36,852 nucleotides of DNA. Source: Muribaculaceae bacterium. Its GTDB lineage: Bacteria; Bacteroidota; Bacteroidia; Bacteroidales; Muribaculaceae. Position numbers and translations under genes: made by a program. Of the stretch, positions 1 to 8,943 are shown piece by piece (the first letter of the stretch is position 1; every line of letters begins with the position of its first letter). The notes beneath the pieces are model-generated. The model was not told the origin of the DNA. It made no database searches and saw nothing but the letters and a program-made list of their open reading frames with translations. Where the stretch lies: contig JAFLTS010000020.1 of NCBI GenBank assembly GCA_022509185.1, positions 1 to 36,852 on the forward strand. The letters are read 5' to 3'.

Positions 1-71
1 TTGCCTTGGAAAGACTCGAACTCTCACAAACGGAACCAGAATCCGGTGTGCTACCATTACACCACAAGGCA
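1..71 (-). tRNA. tRNA-Gln (anticodon CUG)
   Basis: Read on the minus strand this folds as a complete cloverleaf. The 7-bp acceptor stem pairs TGCCTTG with CAAGGCA, and the discriminator base A is at position 1. The D-arm is GTGT/GCAC around AATGGTA. The anticodon loop TTCTGGT gives anticodon CTG, which reads CAG (Gln). The T-arm is GAGAG, loop TTCGAGT, CTTTC. The top pair of the anticodon stem (27-43) is a C-U mismatch, which is tolerable. Whether CCA is encoded cannot be seen because the 3' end is at the window edge. The promoter and a leader hairpin lie just upstream. Confidence 0.93.
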
Positions 72-78
72 ATTCCCT

Positions 79-98
79 TACGGAACTTTTGTTCCGTA
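79..98 (-). other. Hairpin in the 5' leader of pre-tRNA-Gln
   Basis: TACGGAAC and GTTCCGTA form a perfect 8-bp stem around TTTT on the plus strand. On the transcribed minus strand the loop reads AAAA. It sits between the predicted start of transcription (about position 101) and the mature tRNA 5' end (71), so the primary transcript would begin almost directly with this hairpin. It is more GC-rich than its surroundings. It could instead be a terminator for an upstream transcript, but no T-run follows it. Confidence 0.5.
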
Positions 99-106
99 TT
101 CATGTG

Positions 107-137
107 CAAAGTTAATCCTTTTTTTTAATTATACAAA
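107..137 (-). promoter_or_regulatory. Bacteroidota-type promoter for tRNA-Gln
   Basis: On the minus strand a -33 TTTG (complement of 134-137) is followed after 19 bp by a -7 TAACTTTG (complement of 107-114). This matches the Bacteroidota sigma consensus TTTG-N19/20-TAnnTTTG. The predicted start is near position 101, some 30 nt before the mature tRNA. Confidence 0.65.
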
Positions 138-207
138 AACTATGCCGATTTTCATCTTTTCAAAAAACATTAGACAATTTTTAGAATTAACTTACCGAAC
201 AAGAGTA

Positions 208-3200
208 TTATTCTATTTCTATTGGTTTTAATAATAATCTTATCCTTTCTTCTTCAGTTAATGTGCCATCTCCAAGAGGTACTGATACCCCATATGAATT
301 TATATCCCTTTTTATAGCATCTTTTTCGAAGAATCCAAGTTTATCTTCTGTAATAATTTCCTGATGAATAATCTGATGTTTCAAAGAGCAGAGATTCTGA
401 AATTTTGGATTATCAATAGAACTTCCTTCTATATCTTCAATCTTATCTAACCTGTAATAAAGTGAATGGTTCTGACCTTTGATGACTGAAAGGATATAAT
501 CTTTATTTTGGGCTATATTCACTGCCATTAGAGGCAGGGAAGTCTTAATCTTAAAATTTTGTTTCGGAACAAAATTAGAAATCTCTTCCAAAGAGATTTT
601 TCCCATTGTACTATCTTTTAATGTGTAAATAAGTTGCGATTGCCTTTCATTTTCTTTTATTACTAAAGCTAATCTGCAATCTTCAAGGTTATAGTAATGG
701 TCTATATGAAGGTCTTCTAAAGAGGTGTAGAAAGTCTCATCATTAGTAAAATAAATATAAAAAGCAGGTGTTACATAATTTTCTTCATAATCATGAAGTA
801 TATTTCTTCTATAGATACTAGTATTTATCCTATGAAATTCTTCTTTTTTTTCTGTTTCAACATTATCTTCAATTTGGTATTTTTGAATTGATTCCTCCTC
901 AATTTCCTTCAATGGTTCAGTATTATTGGAGTTAGTTTCTTTCTCTCTGTTGTTAGGCATACCCCAAAGAGCCATAAGAATATTATAATTATGATCTCTA
1001 CTCTTGATAAATTCTTCGCGTTCTTCTCCAAGTCGTGGTTTTGTTGTAGAGCTTGCCCTTACATAAATTATTCCGTCTAATTCAACCGGTTGTCTCACGG
1101 CCTTAACATCCACTATAATTACTCCTTTCTTAGACTCAGGATCAGATGAAATCTCCCAATGAGCTTTTGCGTGGGTTGGCAAAGTCCTGTCAAGATGATT
1201 CTGAAGATCCACTATTAAAGCATCAATTGTAGCTTTTTCTCCACGGTTTCTTCGGAAGGTAAGATCATCATTCAGACCGTTTTCATATCCGGAATCATTT
1301 ACTCCAATATATAATTTTCCACCTCTGGCATTCATGAAACCACAAATGATATGAGTGATTTCATGCAATTGCCCTCTTGGATCCGGTCGTGAACCGGACT
1401 TTGATGAAAATACAAGACTACTTTTGAATTCTATGGTTTGGGATTCATCCCCATAATATTTAGCGGTGGAAACTGCATTATTAATATTCAATAAATTGGA
1501 TATTTCATTCAATATCTGTTTCCTCGAATCTTCAAGCTCTTTAGGCAACATATTATAAGATAAAACCAAAGAAGCAAGCTTCCCTTCAGTTTCATTGCGA
1601 GGATTTTGACTTATTTCCCATAACCCCGGAGTATTATGATTTGAATCAATATCCGAAACTATCTTAATTCTGGTATATAAACGTTCTAACATAGGGGAAT
1701 TCTTTACCTGATCTTCGAATGATTCCACTACATTGTAATCAAGTCTTCGATTTCTTGAGAACTCCTGAAGAAATTCCAGCAATTTCATATGCACTGAAAT
1801 CTCTCGTTCTAATTTTTTACTATCTGCAAGCCTGCATAATAGAGAACCAAGACCAAGAAAATTATAAGCTTTTATATATTCTGTTTCAGAAAATGCTCTG
1901 CGTTGTAAAACGTATATCAGCTCCTCTAGTTCTTCCTTTGACATTACTTGATCAGATTCCATGACTTGGTAGGGGAGTTCCTTATCATCCTTTACTCCTA
2001 AACCATGCATTAGGTTTTTAAGATATTCGGATTTTTTAATGTTAGATGGAAGGTTTTCATCGTTAGGTGCCAGTTCGCCTATAAAAAATTGAGGTGTTGT
2101 CATAGAGCGGTCTTGTTCAATATATTTCACTCTTACCATCATTCCTCCATTTAGATGTTCCGTCGATTCATCACATGCAACTTTATAGGTTGCTCCGGTT
2201 TCACTTAGGCATAACCAAGCATTATTAATTTTATCAAGATAAGTTACGATAGCAGTAGATTCCATCCCGGGATAGCTTGTTTCAAGCAAATATTCTTCTA
2301 TTTGCCTTTTCATATTAAAAATGAGTGAACCGTCTGGTTTGACATGTACAGTGGCCGGAAATAATAATGCTTCACCATTGGCGTCATGTGCAAAGTCAAG
2401 AGAACCATCGTAATTTCCCGGTATATCTTTATAAGATAACCATCCTATCATATGAAGAGCATCGCATGGCATCCATCCTTCACCATATAGAGTGTCATCA
2501 TGGATTGTACAATGAAATTGCAGACGTTGTTTTTCATGTCCTGAATCAGTGATCCTGATATCATCTATCACAATCATAGTGTCATCTCCTTCATCAGGAA
2601 ATCTTTTTTCTATTCTTTCTATTCCGGTATCTTTACCTCCAAATAGTGACCAAGCGATATCCGACCAAACTTGACTTAAGGCTTTTAAATCTTTAGATTT
2701 TTTGGTATGAGGAAAATTAATTGAATCTACTGTAGAAATAATAGGGGAAAGCCAATCAAACATGCTATTCGGAATAACTGTTGTATCAGGATCGGCACCT
2801 TGTCCTATTATATGCAATTTATTGGAAGACAGATGCAATTCAGCTTGTGAAGTGATATATGATTTTGTTATCATCTTTCCTTCTTCGTCTATTGATAAAG
2901 GATAGGATGACTTTACAAATAAAAGGGTAGGATTCTCAGTATCATTCCAAGTATACTCATTAGGCCATTCGATACCTAATAAGGAAAATATGTTCTTTTC
3001 CAACAATGTATTTACTTCTGCCGGAGACAGATATGATATATACCGATAAAGTCTTGCTCTATTAAGGTTTAAATCTATATTATCGGTTTCGTTAGCCAGT
3101 AACCTTTGGATTGCAATTGCCAAGATCATTCTGACTATCACTTTACTGTCCTGACTGGAATCATTAGCTGGTAAATTATTTATTTTATCCAAATTTTCTT

Positions 3201-4269
3201 CAATAAAGAGTTGTAGTTGTTGGACCAAAGCAGCTCTGAAAGGTTCTGATTCCCAGTTGGAATAGTCCCAGTTATGTAAAGCTTCGAAAAGTTCACCCAT
3301 GCGGGAATTTATTAATTCGGGACGTAACTTGAGAATTGTCATCATTACTCTTATCTGCATGGCCGGCTTATACAAATAACCTGAATTCTTTAATCTTTTA
3401 AACATCCTGTCGATGTATTCCACATGCGTTTTATCTAATATCATTGATGCAGCCAGACGATATTGCTCAAATAATTCTACATAATTGGAAATTCTACCTT
3501 GCAATAAAGTCCTATGTTCATTACTGCATGCCCTTAGAAAATCTGACTCCTGGACCATATATAGAGCCAGTTTTTTCCCTAATTCAAGTCTTTCACAAAT
3601 CTTTCTTAATTTTTTTAAATCGTCACGGCAAGCTACTAACCATTCAGTAATGTAGGTAGTACAAATTTGAAGTAAATCTAAAGTCCACCCCGGCACATTA
3701 TTCTCATATTTTAAAAGGGCAGGATGAAGTTCCGGAATTGATTCTAATAACTTTTTATAGTAACCGGCATGTGATTGCTTTATATTCAATAGATGGAGCC
3801 ATTGCTCGATTGTATGAAATTCCAGACTAAATTTACTTCCTAAATTACCAACATACTTAAGGTTTACATAAGCATCCTTTATTTTTAAAACACGACATTT
3901 AACACGAGTCCCTTTAGATAAAGGAACGGGGGAGTGAGATAACTTAAAACAAAGACCTCTTTCATCGTTTAATTCGTATTGGGATGAATCTTCTCGAATA
4001 AGATCTTTAACAATAAAACTATATTCTTCACCTTCTCTATAAAAATTTGATATATGAACAGATATATCTTGAGATAAAGTCAGGGGACAAAGGGTTTTAA
4101 CATAACATTGAATTTCTTCCGGTAAAGGCTGATTCTGTTGAAATTTGAATTTCAATATTTTAAATTCCTCTCCATCATCAGTTTTTACTCTAAAGAATTT
4201 ATTTTGAGATTGATCTTTAATTATTTTGAAAGCGTAAGAGCTACCTTGTTTTAATTCTGTAGACAACAT
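208..4269 (-). CDS. Giant AlbA_2 (Schlafen-type) domain protein, function unknown
   Basis: This is a 1353-residue protein with no signal peptide or obvious membrane span, so probably cytoplasmic. Residues about 935-1090 look like an AlbA_2/Schlafen-type domain (PF04326): an ESQTIEFKSS opening (942-951), a helix ending CGFMNARGG, the strand GGKLYIGVNDSG (983-994) and a closing YVRASSTTKPRL (1069-1080). The first 140 residues and about 590-735 are beta-rich and could be OB- or S1-like modules. Residues 150-420 are helical and rich in Leu/Arg. An acidic, low-complexity linker (about 1103-1147) leads to a beta-rich C-terminal domain (1160-1353) that I do not recognise. It is a single-gene unit upstream of tRNA-Gln. 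AlbA_2 proteins occur as transcription regulators, as nucleic-acid binders and, in animal Schlafens, as tRNA/rRNA endonucleases. Which applies here cannot be told from sequence. The domain call is fairly secure; the flanking folds are guesses. Confidence 0.75.
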   Translation of the reverse strand: MLSTELKQGSSYAFKIIKDQSQNKFFRVKTDDGEEFKILKFKFQQNQPLPEEIQCYVKTLCPLTLSQDISVHISNFYREGEEYSFIVKDLIREDSSQYELNDERGLCFKLSHSPVPLSKGTRVKCRVLKIKDAYVNLKYVGNLGSKFSLEFHTIEQWLHLLNIKQSHAGYYKKLLESIPELHPALLKYENNVPGWTLDLLQICTTYITEWLVACRDDLKKLRKICERLELGKKLALYMVQESDFLRACSNEHRTLLQGRISNYVELFEQYRLAASMILDKTHVEYIDRMFKRLKNSGYLYKPAMQIRVMMTILKLRPELINSRMGELFEALHNWDYSNWESEPFRAALVQQLQLFIEENLDKINNLPANDSSQDSKVIVRMILAIAIQRLLANETDNIDLNLNRARLYRYISYLSPAEVNTLLEKNIFSLLGIEWPNEYTWNDTENPTLLFVKSSYPLSIDEEGKMITKSYITSQAELHLSSNKLHIIGQGADPDTTVIPNSMFDWLSPIISTVDSINFPHTKKSKDLKALSQVWSDIAWSLFGGKDTGIERIEKRFPDEGDDTMIVIDDIRITDSGHEKQRLQFHCTIHDDTLYGEGWMPCDALHMIGWLSYKDIPGNYDGSLDFAHDANGEALLFPATVHVKPDGSLIFNMKRQIEEYLLETSYPGMESTAIVTYLDKINNAWLCLSETGATYKVACDESTEHLNGGMMVRVKYIEQDRSMTTPQFFIGELAPNDENLPSNIKKSEYLKNLMHGLGVKDDKELPYQVMESDQVMSKEELEELIYVLQRRAFSETEYIKAYNFLGLGSLLCRLADSKKLEREISVHMKLLEFLQEFSRNRRLDYNVVESFEDQVKNSPMLERLYTRIKIVSDIDSNHNTPGLWEISQNPRNETEGKLASLVLSYNMLPKELEDSRKQILNEISNLLNINNAVSTAKYYGDESQTIEFKSSLVFSSKSGSRPDPRGQLHEITHIICGFMNARGGKLYIGVNDSGYENGLNDDLTFRRNRGEKATIDALIVDLQNHLDRTLPTHAKAHWEISSDPESKKGVIIVDVKAVRQPVELDGIIYVRASSTTKPRLGEEREEFIKSRDHNYNILMALWGMPNNREKETNSNNTEPLKEIEEESIQKYQIEDNVETEKKEEFHRINTSIYRRNILHDYEENYVTPAFYIYFTNDETFYTSLEDLHIDHYYNLEDCRLALVIKENERQSQLIYTLKDSTMGKISLEEISNFVPKQNFKIKTSLPLMAVNIAQNKDYILSVIKGQNHSLYYRLDKIEDIEGSSIDNPKFQNLCSLKHQIIHQEIITEDKLGFFEKDAIKRDINSYGVSVPLGDGTLTEEERIRLLLKPIEIE

Positions 4270-4298
4270 AATTATTTATTTAATTTTATTAATAGATA

Positions 4299-4306
4299 CA
4301 AAGTTA
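4299..4306 (-). promoter_or_regulatory. Possible -7 element of the AlbA_2 gene
   Basis: The minus strand reads TAACTTTG, identical to the -7 box of tRNA-Gln, about 30 nt upstream of the ATG at 4269. No TTTG lies at the right distance further upstream, so only half of the consensus is met. Confidence 0.35.
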
Positions 4307-4758
4307 GTGGAAAAAATCCTATATTAATGTACTTGTAACCTTAGTTAACATAAAGCTTTCATGGTTTTTTTACTAGGTACAACAAGTGGATATGATTATA
4401 AATAATTAAATGATTAATTAAAGGCTTAAGGTAATAAAAATACAAAAGAATAAGAACTTATAGTATAGCTCAATTCTGAACCTGTATAAACTCATTATCT
4501 TAAATTTACCTAAATAAAAAATTAGAAAAGACCAGATTCCGGTGAAGTATAGTCATAATAACTCTTTAAATTTTTTAAATACGTCGAGTTTAGAATAGGA
4601 AAAGAAAATTATTAATATTTAAAGAATAGGATACTTGATTTTAAATAGTAAAAAGTTATAAAAAGAATTCAACCATTTTAGAAAAAATATTATAAAACTG
4701 AAGAGATTAACAAACTTAGAAAATTCATGGTAAAAGAAATGGTGAAAAATAGGGAACT
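4307..4758. other. Long AT-rich non-coding spacer
   Basis: About 450 bases between the AlbA_2 gene promoter region and the uvrA terminator are strongly AT-rich. I see no open frame with coding character, no tRNA and no clear hairpin. The spacer could be untranslated sequence or an eroded gene, but no recognisable remnant is left. Confidence 0.5.
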
Positions 4759-4800
4759 AAAAATCCCACAATCCTATTTAACATAATGTGGATTATGGGA
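4759..4800 (-). terminator. Intrinsic terminator of uvrA
   Basis: On the minus strand TCCCATAATCC pairs with GGATTGTGGGA. This is an 11-bp stem including one T-G wobble, with a 15-nt loop. It is followed by a TTTTT run (complement of 4759-4763). It lies 40 nt past the uvrA stop codon. Confidence 0.65.
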
Positions 4801-4839
4801 AATTTATAAATTTAATATATATCCGTCTTTTTCTTTAAT

Positions 4840-7671
4840 TTAGGTCTTGAGCTCTGACTTTAAGAACTTCCCGGTATAGGTTTCAGTTTTTGTTATTTCT
4901 TCAGGGGTTCCTTCAGCAATTATCTTTCCTCCTTCACTACCTCCTTCAGGTCCCATGTCTATAATATAATCAGCTGATTTAACTAAATCCAGATTATGTT
5001 CTATGACAATTAAAGTATTTCCTCTGTCAACTAATTTATTGAATACTTTGAGAAGAATTCGGATATCTTCAAAATGTAAACCTGTAGTCGGTTCATCTAA
5101 AATAAACAATGTCTTGCCGGTATCTTTCTTTGCTAATTCTGTAGCCAATTTTACACGTTGATTTTCTCCGCCACTTAATGTGCTCGATGGTTGACCTAAT
5201 TTCAAATAACCTAATCCTATATCCTGCAATACCTTAACTTTCCTATATATAGAGGGAATATTCTCAAAAAGTATAACTGCCTGATCTACTGTCATATCCA
5301 ACACATCGGCTATAGATTTTCCTTTAAATCTTACTTCCAACGTCTCTCTATTATATCTTTTACCTCTGCATGCCTCACAAGGTACGAGAACGTCAGGAAG
5401 AAAGTTCATCTCTATTGTGCGATAACCATGGCCTTTACAAACTTCACATCTTCCTCCTGATACATTAAAGGAAAACCGCCCCGGTTTATATCCTCTTATT
5501 TTTGAATCAGGGAGTTCTACAAATAATTTTCTGATATCTGAAAATACACCCGTATAAGTAGCAGGATTAGATCTTGGAGACTTACCCAATGGAGATTGGT
5601 CTACCATAATGATTTTATCTATGTTTTCTAAACCCTCTATTGATTCATAAGGAAGCGGTTCTTCTTTTGACCGATAGATCTTCTGGCTCACAGTTTTCTG
5701 TAAAGTCCCGTTTATTAAAGAGGATTTTCCACTACCACTTACACCGGTTACGCATATAAATTTACCTAAGGGTATATTTAAAGTCACATCTTTAAGATTA
5801 TTCCCCGAGGCTCCTGTAATCTTGATAAATTTTCCGTTACCTTTTCTTCTTTGCTCCGGAACTTTTATTTCTTTTATACCCTGTAAATATTCAGCTGTCA
5901 AAGAACCGGAACTTTTCATTTCTTCATAATTTCCTTGAAAAGCTACTTCCCCTCCATTTCTTCCTGCTCCAGGACCAATATCCACAATATAATCGGCTTC
6001 CTTCATTATATCTTTATCGTGTTCCACTACAACCACAGTATTTCCTGCATCACGAAGATTCTTAAGGCTATCGATCAATCTTACATTATCTCTTTGATGA
6101 AGTCCGATTGAAGGTTCATCTAAAATATATAATACATTAACAAGATTAGATCCAATTTGAGTAGCAAGTCTTATCCGTTGACTTTCACCTCCACTTAATG
6201 TGGCACTGGCTCGATTTAATGATAAATAATCAAGACCTACATTTTTTAGAAACAATAACCTACTTCTTATTTCTTTTAAAATTTCATTTGCTACAAGTCG
6301 CTTCTGTTGATCTATTTTATCTTCTACATTGACACTCCATTCGTATAGTTGAGAAATATCCAGCCTAGAAAGATCTGCTATATTTTTGCCATCAATGAAA
6401 TAATGAAGTGCTATTTTATTTAATCTGTCTCCATTACATTCCGGGCAACACCTTTGGGTGAAAAACTGACCGCTCCATTTATCTTTTACCGGCGAATCAG
6501 TCTCTTCTGTCTGCATTTCTATATATTTAATTATTCCATCATATCGGGTAGGATCATAATACATAGACATGGTTGAGTTTTCTATTTCTATTTTATGATC
6601 CGTTCCAAACATGATGTCATTTATAGCATCTTCAGGAAGGTCTTTAAGAGGTGTTTTCAATGTTTTACCATAAAGTTTGCATATACCTTCTATTTGCCAG
6701 AAAATCCTCGAATTCTTATATTTTCCCAACGGAGCTATACCTCCTTCATGTATAGAAAGATTCATATCAGGCATCACCTTTTCTCTATCGATTTCATGCA
6801 CAAAGCCTAATCCCTTACATTTCGGACAATATCCTTGTGGAGAATTAAAAGAGAAATTATGGGGAGCAGGTTCAGGATACGAAAGTCCGTTCTCCGGATC
6901 CATTAATAGTAGGCTGAAATGAGAAATGGAACCATTGTCCATATCTATCACTAGCATTTGTCTTTCTCCCTGTTTCAGAGCATCTTCAATGGTAGATCTT
7001 AATCTTTGGATATCAGATTCTTTTACTTTTAAACGGTCAATTAAAAGTTCTATAGTATGATTTTTATATCTGTCTACTTTCAATCCATAAACTAATTCCT
7101 GTATTTCTCCATCTATTCTTACATTAAGATACCCTTTCTTTCTTAAGGTTTCAAAAAGTTCTTTATAATGACCTTTCCTATTTTTTACAACAGGTGCTAA
7201 AACCTGAATTCTGCGGCCTTCATACCTTTTTAGAATTAAAGAAATAATTTTATCCTTTGAATATTTCACCATAGGCATACCGGAGATATAACTTTTAGCC
7301 TCTCCTACACGTGCAAATAAAAGACGCAAGAAATCATATATCTCTGTTGTGGTTCCAATAGTACTCCGAGGATTTTTATTTACTGTCTTCTGTTCGATAC
7401 TTATTACAGGATTCAAACCTGAAATCTTGTCAACATCAGGCCTTTCTAAAGAACCCAACATATTTCTTGCATAAGCAGAAAATGTTTCAATATACCTTCT
7501 CTGCCCTTCCGCAAATATTGTGTCGAATGCCAATGAGGATTTACCGCTCCCACTTAACCCTGTGATTACACTCAAAGAATTATGGGGTATTTTAACATCT
7601 ATATTTTTTAGATTGTGCACCCGTGCCCCCAAAACTTCTATTTCTCCGGGTACCTTCGTTTCATTATTCAT
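4840..7671 (-). CDS. uvrA: Excinuclease ABC subunit A (UvrA)
   Basis: UvrA is the damage-sensing ATPase of nucleotide excision repair. It binds distorted DNA as a dimer and loads UvrB. The full tandem ABC layout is present in 943 aa, the normal length. Walker A 1 is GLSGSGKSS (38-46). The first zinc module has cysteine pairs near 281 and 409 (CPKC and CPEC). The first signature LSGGESQRIRLA is near 490 and is followed by ILDEPSIGLHQRD. The second Walker A GVSGSGKSS is near 641. The second zinc module uses CEVC and CEAC (about 741-768). The second signature LSGGENQRVKLA is near 829 and is followed by ILDEPTTGLH. Many Bacteroidota carry more than one uvrA, and I cannot tell here whether this is the principal copy. 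It stands alone between two long spacers. No convincing promoter motif was found in the 135 bp upstream. Confidence 0.96.
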   Translation of the reverse strand: MNNETKVPGEIEVLGARVHNLKNIDVKIPHNSLSVITGLSGSGKSSLAFDTIFAEGQRRYIETFSAYARNMLGSLERPDVDKISGLNPVISIEQKTVNKNPRSTIGTTTEIYDFLRLLFARVGEAKSYISGMPMVKYSKDKIISLILKRYEGRRIQVLAPVVKNRKGHYKELFETLRKKGYLNVRIDGEIQELVYGLKVDRYKNHTIELLIDRLKVKESDIQRLRSTIEDALKQGERQMLVIDMDNGSISHFSLLLMDPENGLSYPEPAPHNFSFNSPQGYCPKCKGLGFVHEIDREKVMPDMNLSIHEGGIAPLGKYKNSRIFWQIEGICKLYGKTLKTPLKDLPEDAINDIMFGTDHKIEIENSTMSMYYDPTRYDGIIKYIEMQTEETDSPVKDKWSGQFFTQRCCPECNGDRLNKIALHYFIDGKNIADLSRLDISQLYEWSVNVEDKIDQQKRLVANEILKEIRSRLLFLKNVGLDYLSLNRASATLSGGESQRIRLATQIGSNLVNVLYILDEPSIGLHQRDNVRLIDSLKNLRDAGNTVVVVEHDKDIMKEADYIVDIGPGAGRNGGEVAFQGNYEEMKSSGSLTAEYLQGIKEIKVPEQRRKGNGKFIKITGASGNNLKDVTLNIPLGKFICVTGVSGSGKSSLINGTLQKTVSQKIYRSKEEPLPYESIEGLENIDKIIMVDQSPLGKSPRSNPATYTGVFSDIRKLFVELPDSKIRGYKPGRFSFNVSGGRCEVCKGHGYRTIEMNFLPDVLVPCEACRGKRYNRETLEVRFKGKSIADVLDMTVDQAVILFENIPSIYRKVKVLQDIGLGYLKLGQPSSTLSGGENQRVKLATELAKKDTGKTLFILDEPTTGLHFEDIRILLKVFNKLVDRGNTLIVIEHNLDLVKSADYIIDMGPEGGSEGGKIIAEGTPEEITKTETYTGKFLKSELKT

Positions 7672-7806
7672 TTTAATATTGCAATATTTAATAAAGGAGA
7701 AATTTTCTAATAAACCCGAAAAAATTCAAATGGTGCTTGTAATTTTTTCTGCTACTCCTTTTAACCTTAATGAAAACGAAATTTATTCTTATATATTGCC
7801 TCTAAT

Positions 7807-8313
7807 TTAACCTGGATTTTCCGGGATAAAACTCTCGAAAGTGGAATCATCATAATATACCATAATTTTAACCACTCTTCTATTTTTATCTTTAGGAAAA
7901 ATATTTTCAAGATTCTCTTTAAAAGAAGATAAATTAGATGTAAGAGACTTATTTATAACATTTTGGATTATTTCTTCCAGTTGTTTTGAGTTAACGAGAT
8001 TTAATTCTTCCGAGTTATCCACAGAATTTCCTTTGAATATTGAATTCTCAGAATTTTCTAAACCTTCATTTTCTATTTCTTTACATGTATTTAACATTTC
8101 TCCCTCGCCAAAAAGCAACCATGTAATGGAAACTTCGGGGAAAGCCTGATGAATTTGGGATAACAGTACATCACTTATCTTTTTATTCTTTCCAGATAAA
8201 ATTAAGGATAAAGTAGGACGAGCAATTCCACATTTATCAGCAAATTGGGAATCAGATAATTTAAAAGATTCTATTAAAAGCTTCAATCGATATGCAATAT
8301 TTAATTCGTCCAT
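7807..8313 (-). CDS. XRE-family helix-turn-helix regulator
   Basis: This 168-aa protein has an N-terminal XRE/Cro-type HTH, about residues 5-65. The core is KLSDSQFADKCGIARPTLS followed by LILSGKNKKISDVLLSQI, then a stretch common in Bacteroidota members (ITWLLFGEGEM). A polar Asn/Glu-rich linker follows (75-150), then a short hydrophobic C-terminal tail with VVKIMVYYDDSTFESFI. That tail may mediate dimerisation. I see no LexA-type Ser/Lys peptidase motif. It is probably a DNA-binding transcription regulator with unknown targets. It is transcribed alone, upstream of uvrA by 135 bp and behind its own promoter. No toxin or phage gene is adjacent, so an antitoxin or prophage-repressor role has no contextual support. 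Confidence 0.8.
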   Translation of the reverse strand: MDELNIAYRLKLLIESFKLSDSQFADKCGIARPTLSLILSGKNKKISDVLLSQIHQAFPEVSITWLLFGEGEMLNTCKEIENEGLENSENSIFKGNSVDNSEELNLVNSKQLEEIIQNVINKSLTSNLSSFKENLENIFPKDKNRRVVKIMVYYDDSTFESFIPENPG

Positions 8314-8344
8314 TCTTCAATTATTTGTTATTATTTCTAAATTT

Positions 8345-8376
8345 CAAAATTAATAAATAAAATTTAAATTTACAAA
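8345..8376 (-). promoter_or_regulatory. Bacteroidota-type promoter of the XRE regulator gene
   Basis: The minus strand has a -33 TTTG (complement of 8373-8376), 20 bp, then a -7 TAATTTTG (complement of 8345-8352). The predicted start near 8339 gives a leader of about 25 nt to the ATG at 8313. Confidence 0.65.
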
Positions 8377-8943
8377 TTATTAAAAAATCCCAACCCATCA
8401 GTTTCAGGAGAAAGTAGTTAGAAACAATAAAGAAATTTTCTAAATTTAACTAAACTATCTTATCTTATACTTTAATAAGTACTCTTATTTTATTAATTAA
8501 AAGCAAGTTATAAAAAAACGGCATTATAAAAAGAATTATTTTTTCTTCTCAGCTCCATAAATTTAAAAGTATTACTTTAATTATTATATTTAACTAATTG
8601 ATTTTTCGACTAGTTAAATAATATATAAAATTTGGTTAATCGAATTTTATACGGTTTTAACACTGAAAATTGGATTTATATAACTATTGGAAAAACTAAA
8701 TTTTAAAAGCTATGAAATTGCAATTTGATATTTTAAAATTTAATGTTATAAATCAAAAAAATAAAATACTTTTGATTATTGAATTCAATTTTAGTTTTTT
8801 AATTTAAAATATTAAATAAAGACCTCTACCCTCTTTTGTTTGTTTTTAATTCAAAATTTAAAAATTGAAGGTGTTACTAAGAGTTTCTCTCTCATTTTTA
8901 GTTTTTATGAGAATTTAATATTTCAACATAATTATATAGATTT
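8377..8943. other. Long AT-rich non-coding spacer with an imperfect inverted repeat
   Basis: No reading frame with coding character is visible in about 570 bases. One structured element stands out. ATTTAACTAATTG (8588-8600) and CGACTAGTTAAAT (8607-8619) form a 13-bp stem with one mismatch and one wobble around ATTTTT. It is too AT-rich to assign as a terminator, operator or RNA from sequence alone. Confidence 0.45.

Noticed and set aside
1..137. Integration (att) site at tRNA-Gln
   Set aside because: The tRNA 3' end faces out of the window and no repeat of it or integrase was seen inside.
1..231. Plus-strand open frame across the tRNA
   Set aside because: It is antisense to tRNA-Gln and its promoter, has no coding character, and opens at the window edge.
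1719..3650. Plus-strand frames (1719-1964, 2367-2552, 3444-3650) opposite the AlbA_2 gene
   Set aside because: Short frames antisense to a long coherent gene with no promoter, no recognisable domain and no start context.
6595..7810. Plus-strand frames opposite uvrA
   Set aside because: They are shadows of the conserved uvrA reading frame; their translations match no family.
7807..8313. Prophage repressor or antitoxin
   Set aside because: No peptidase domain, toxin gene or phage gene is adjacent, so only a generic regulator call is supported.
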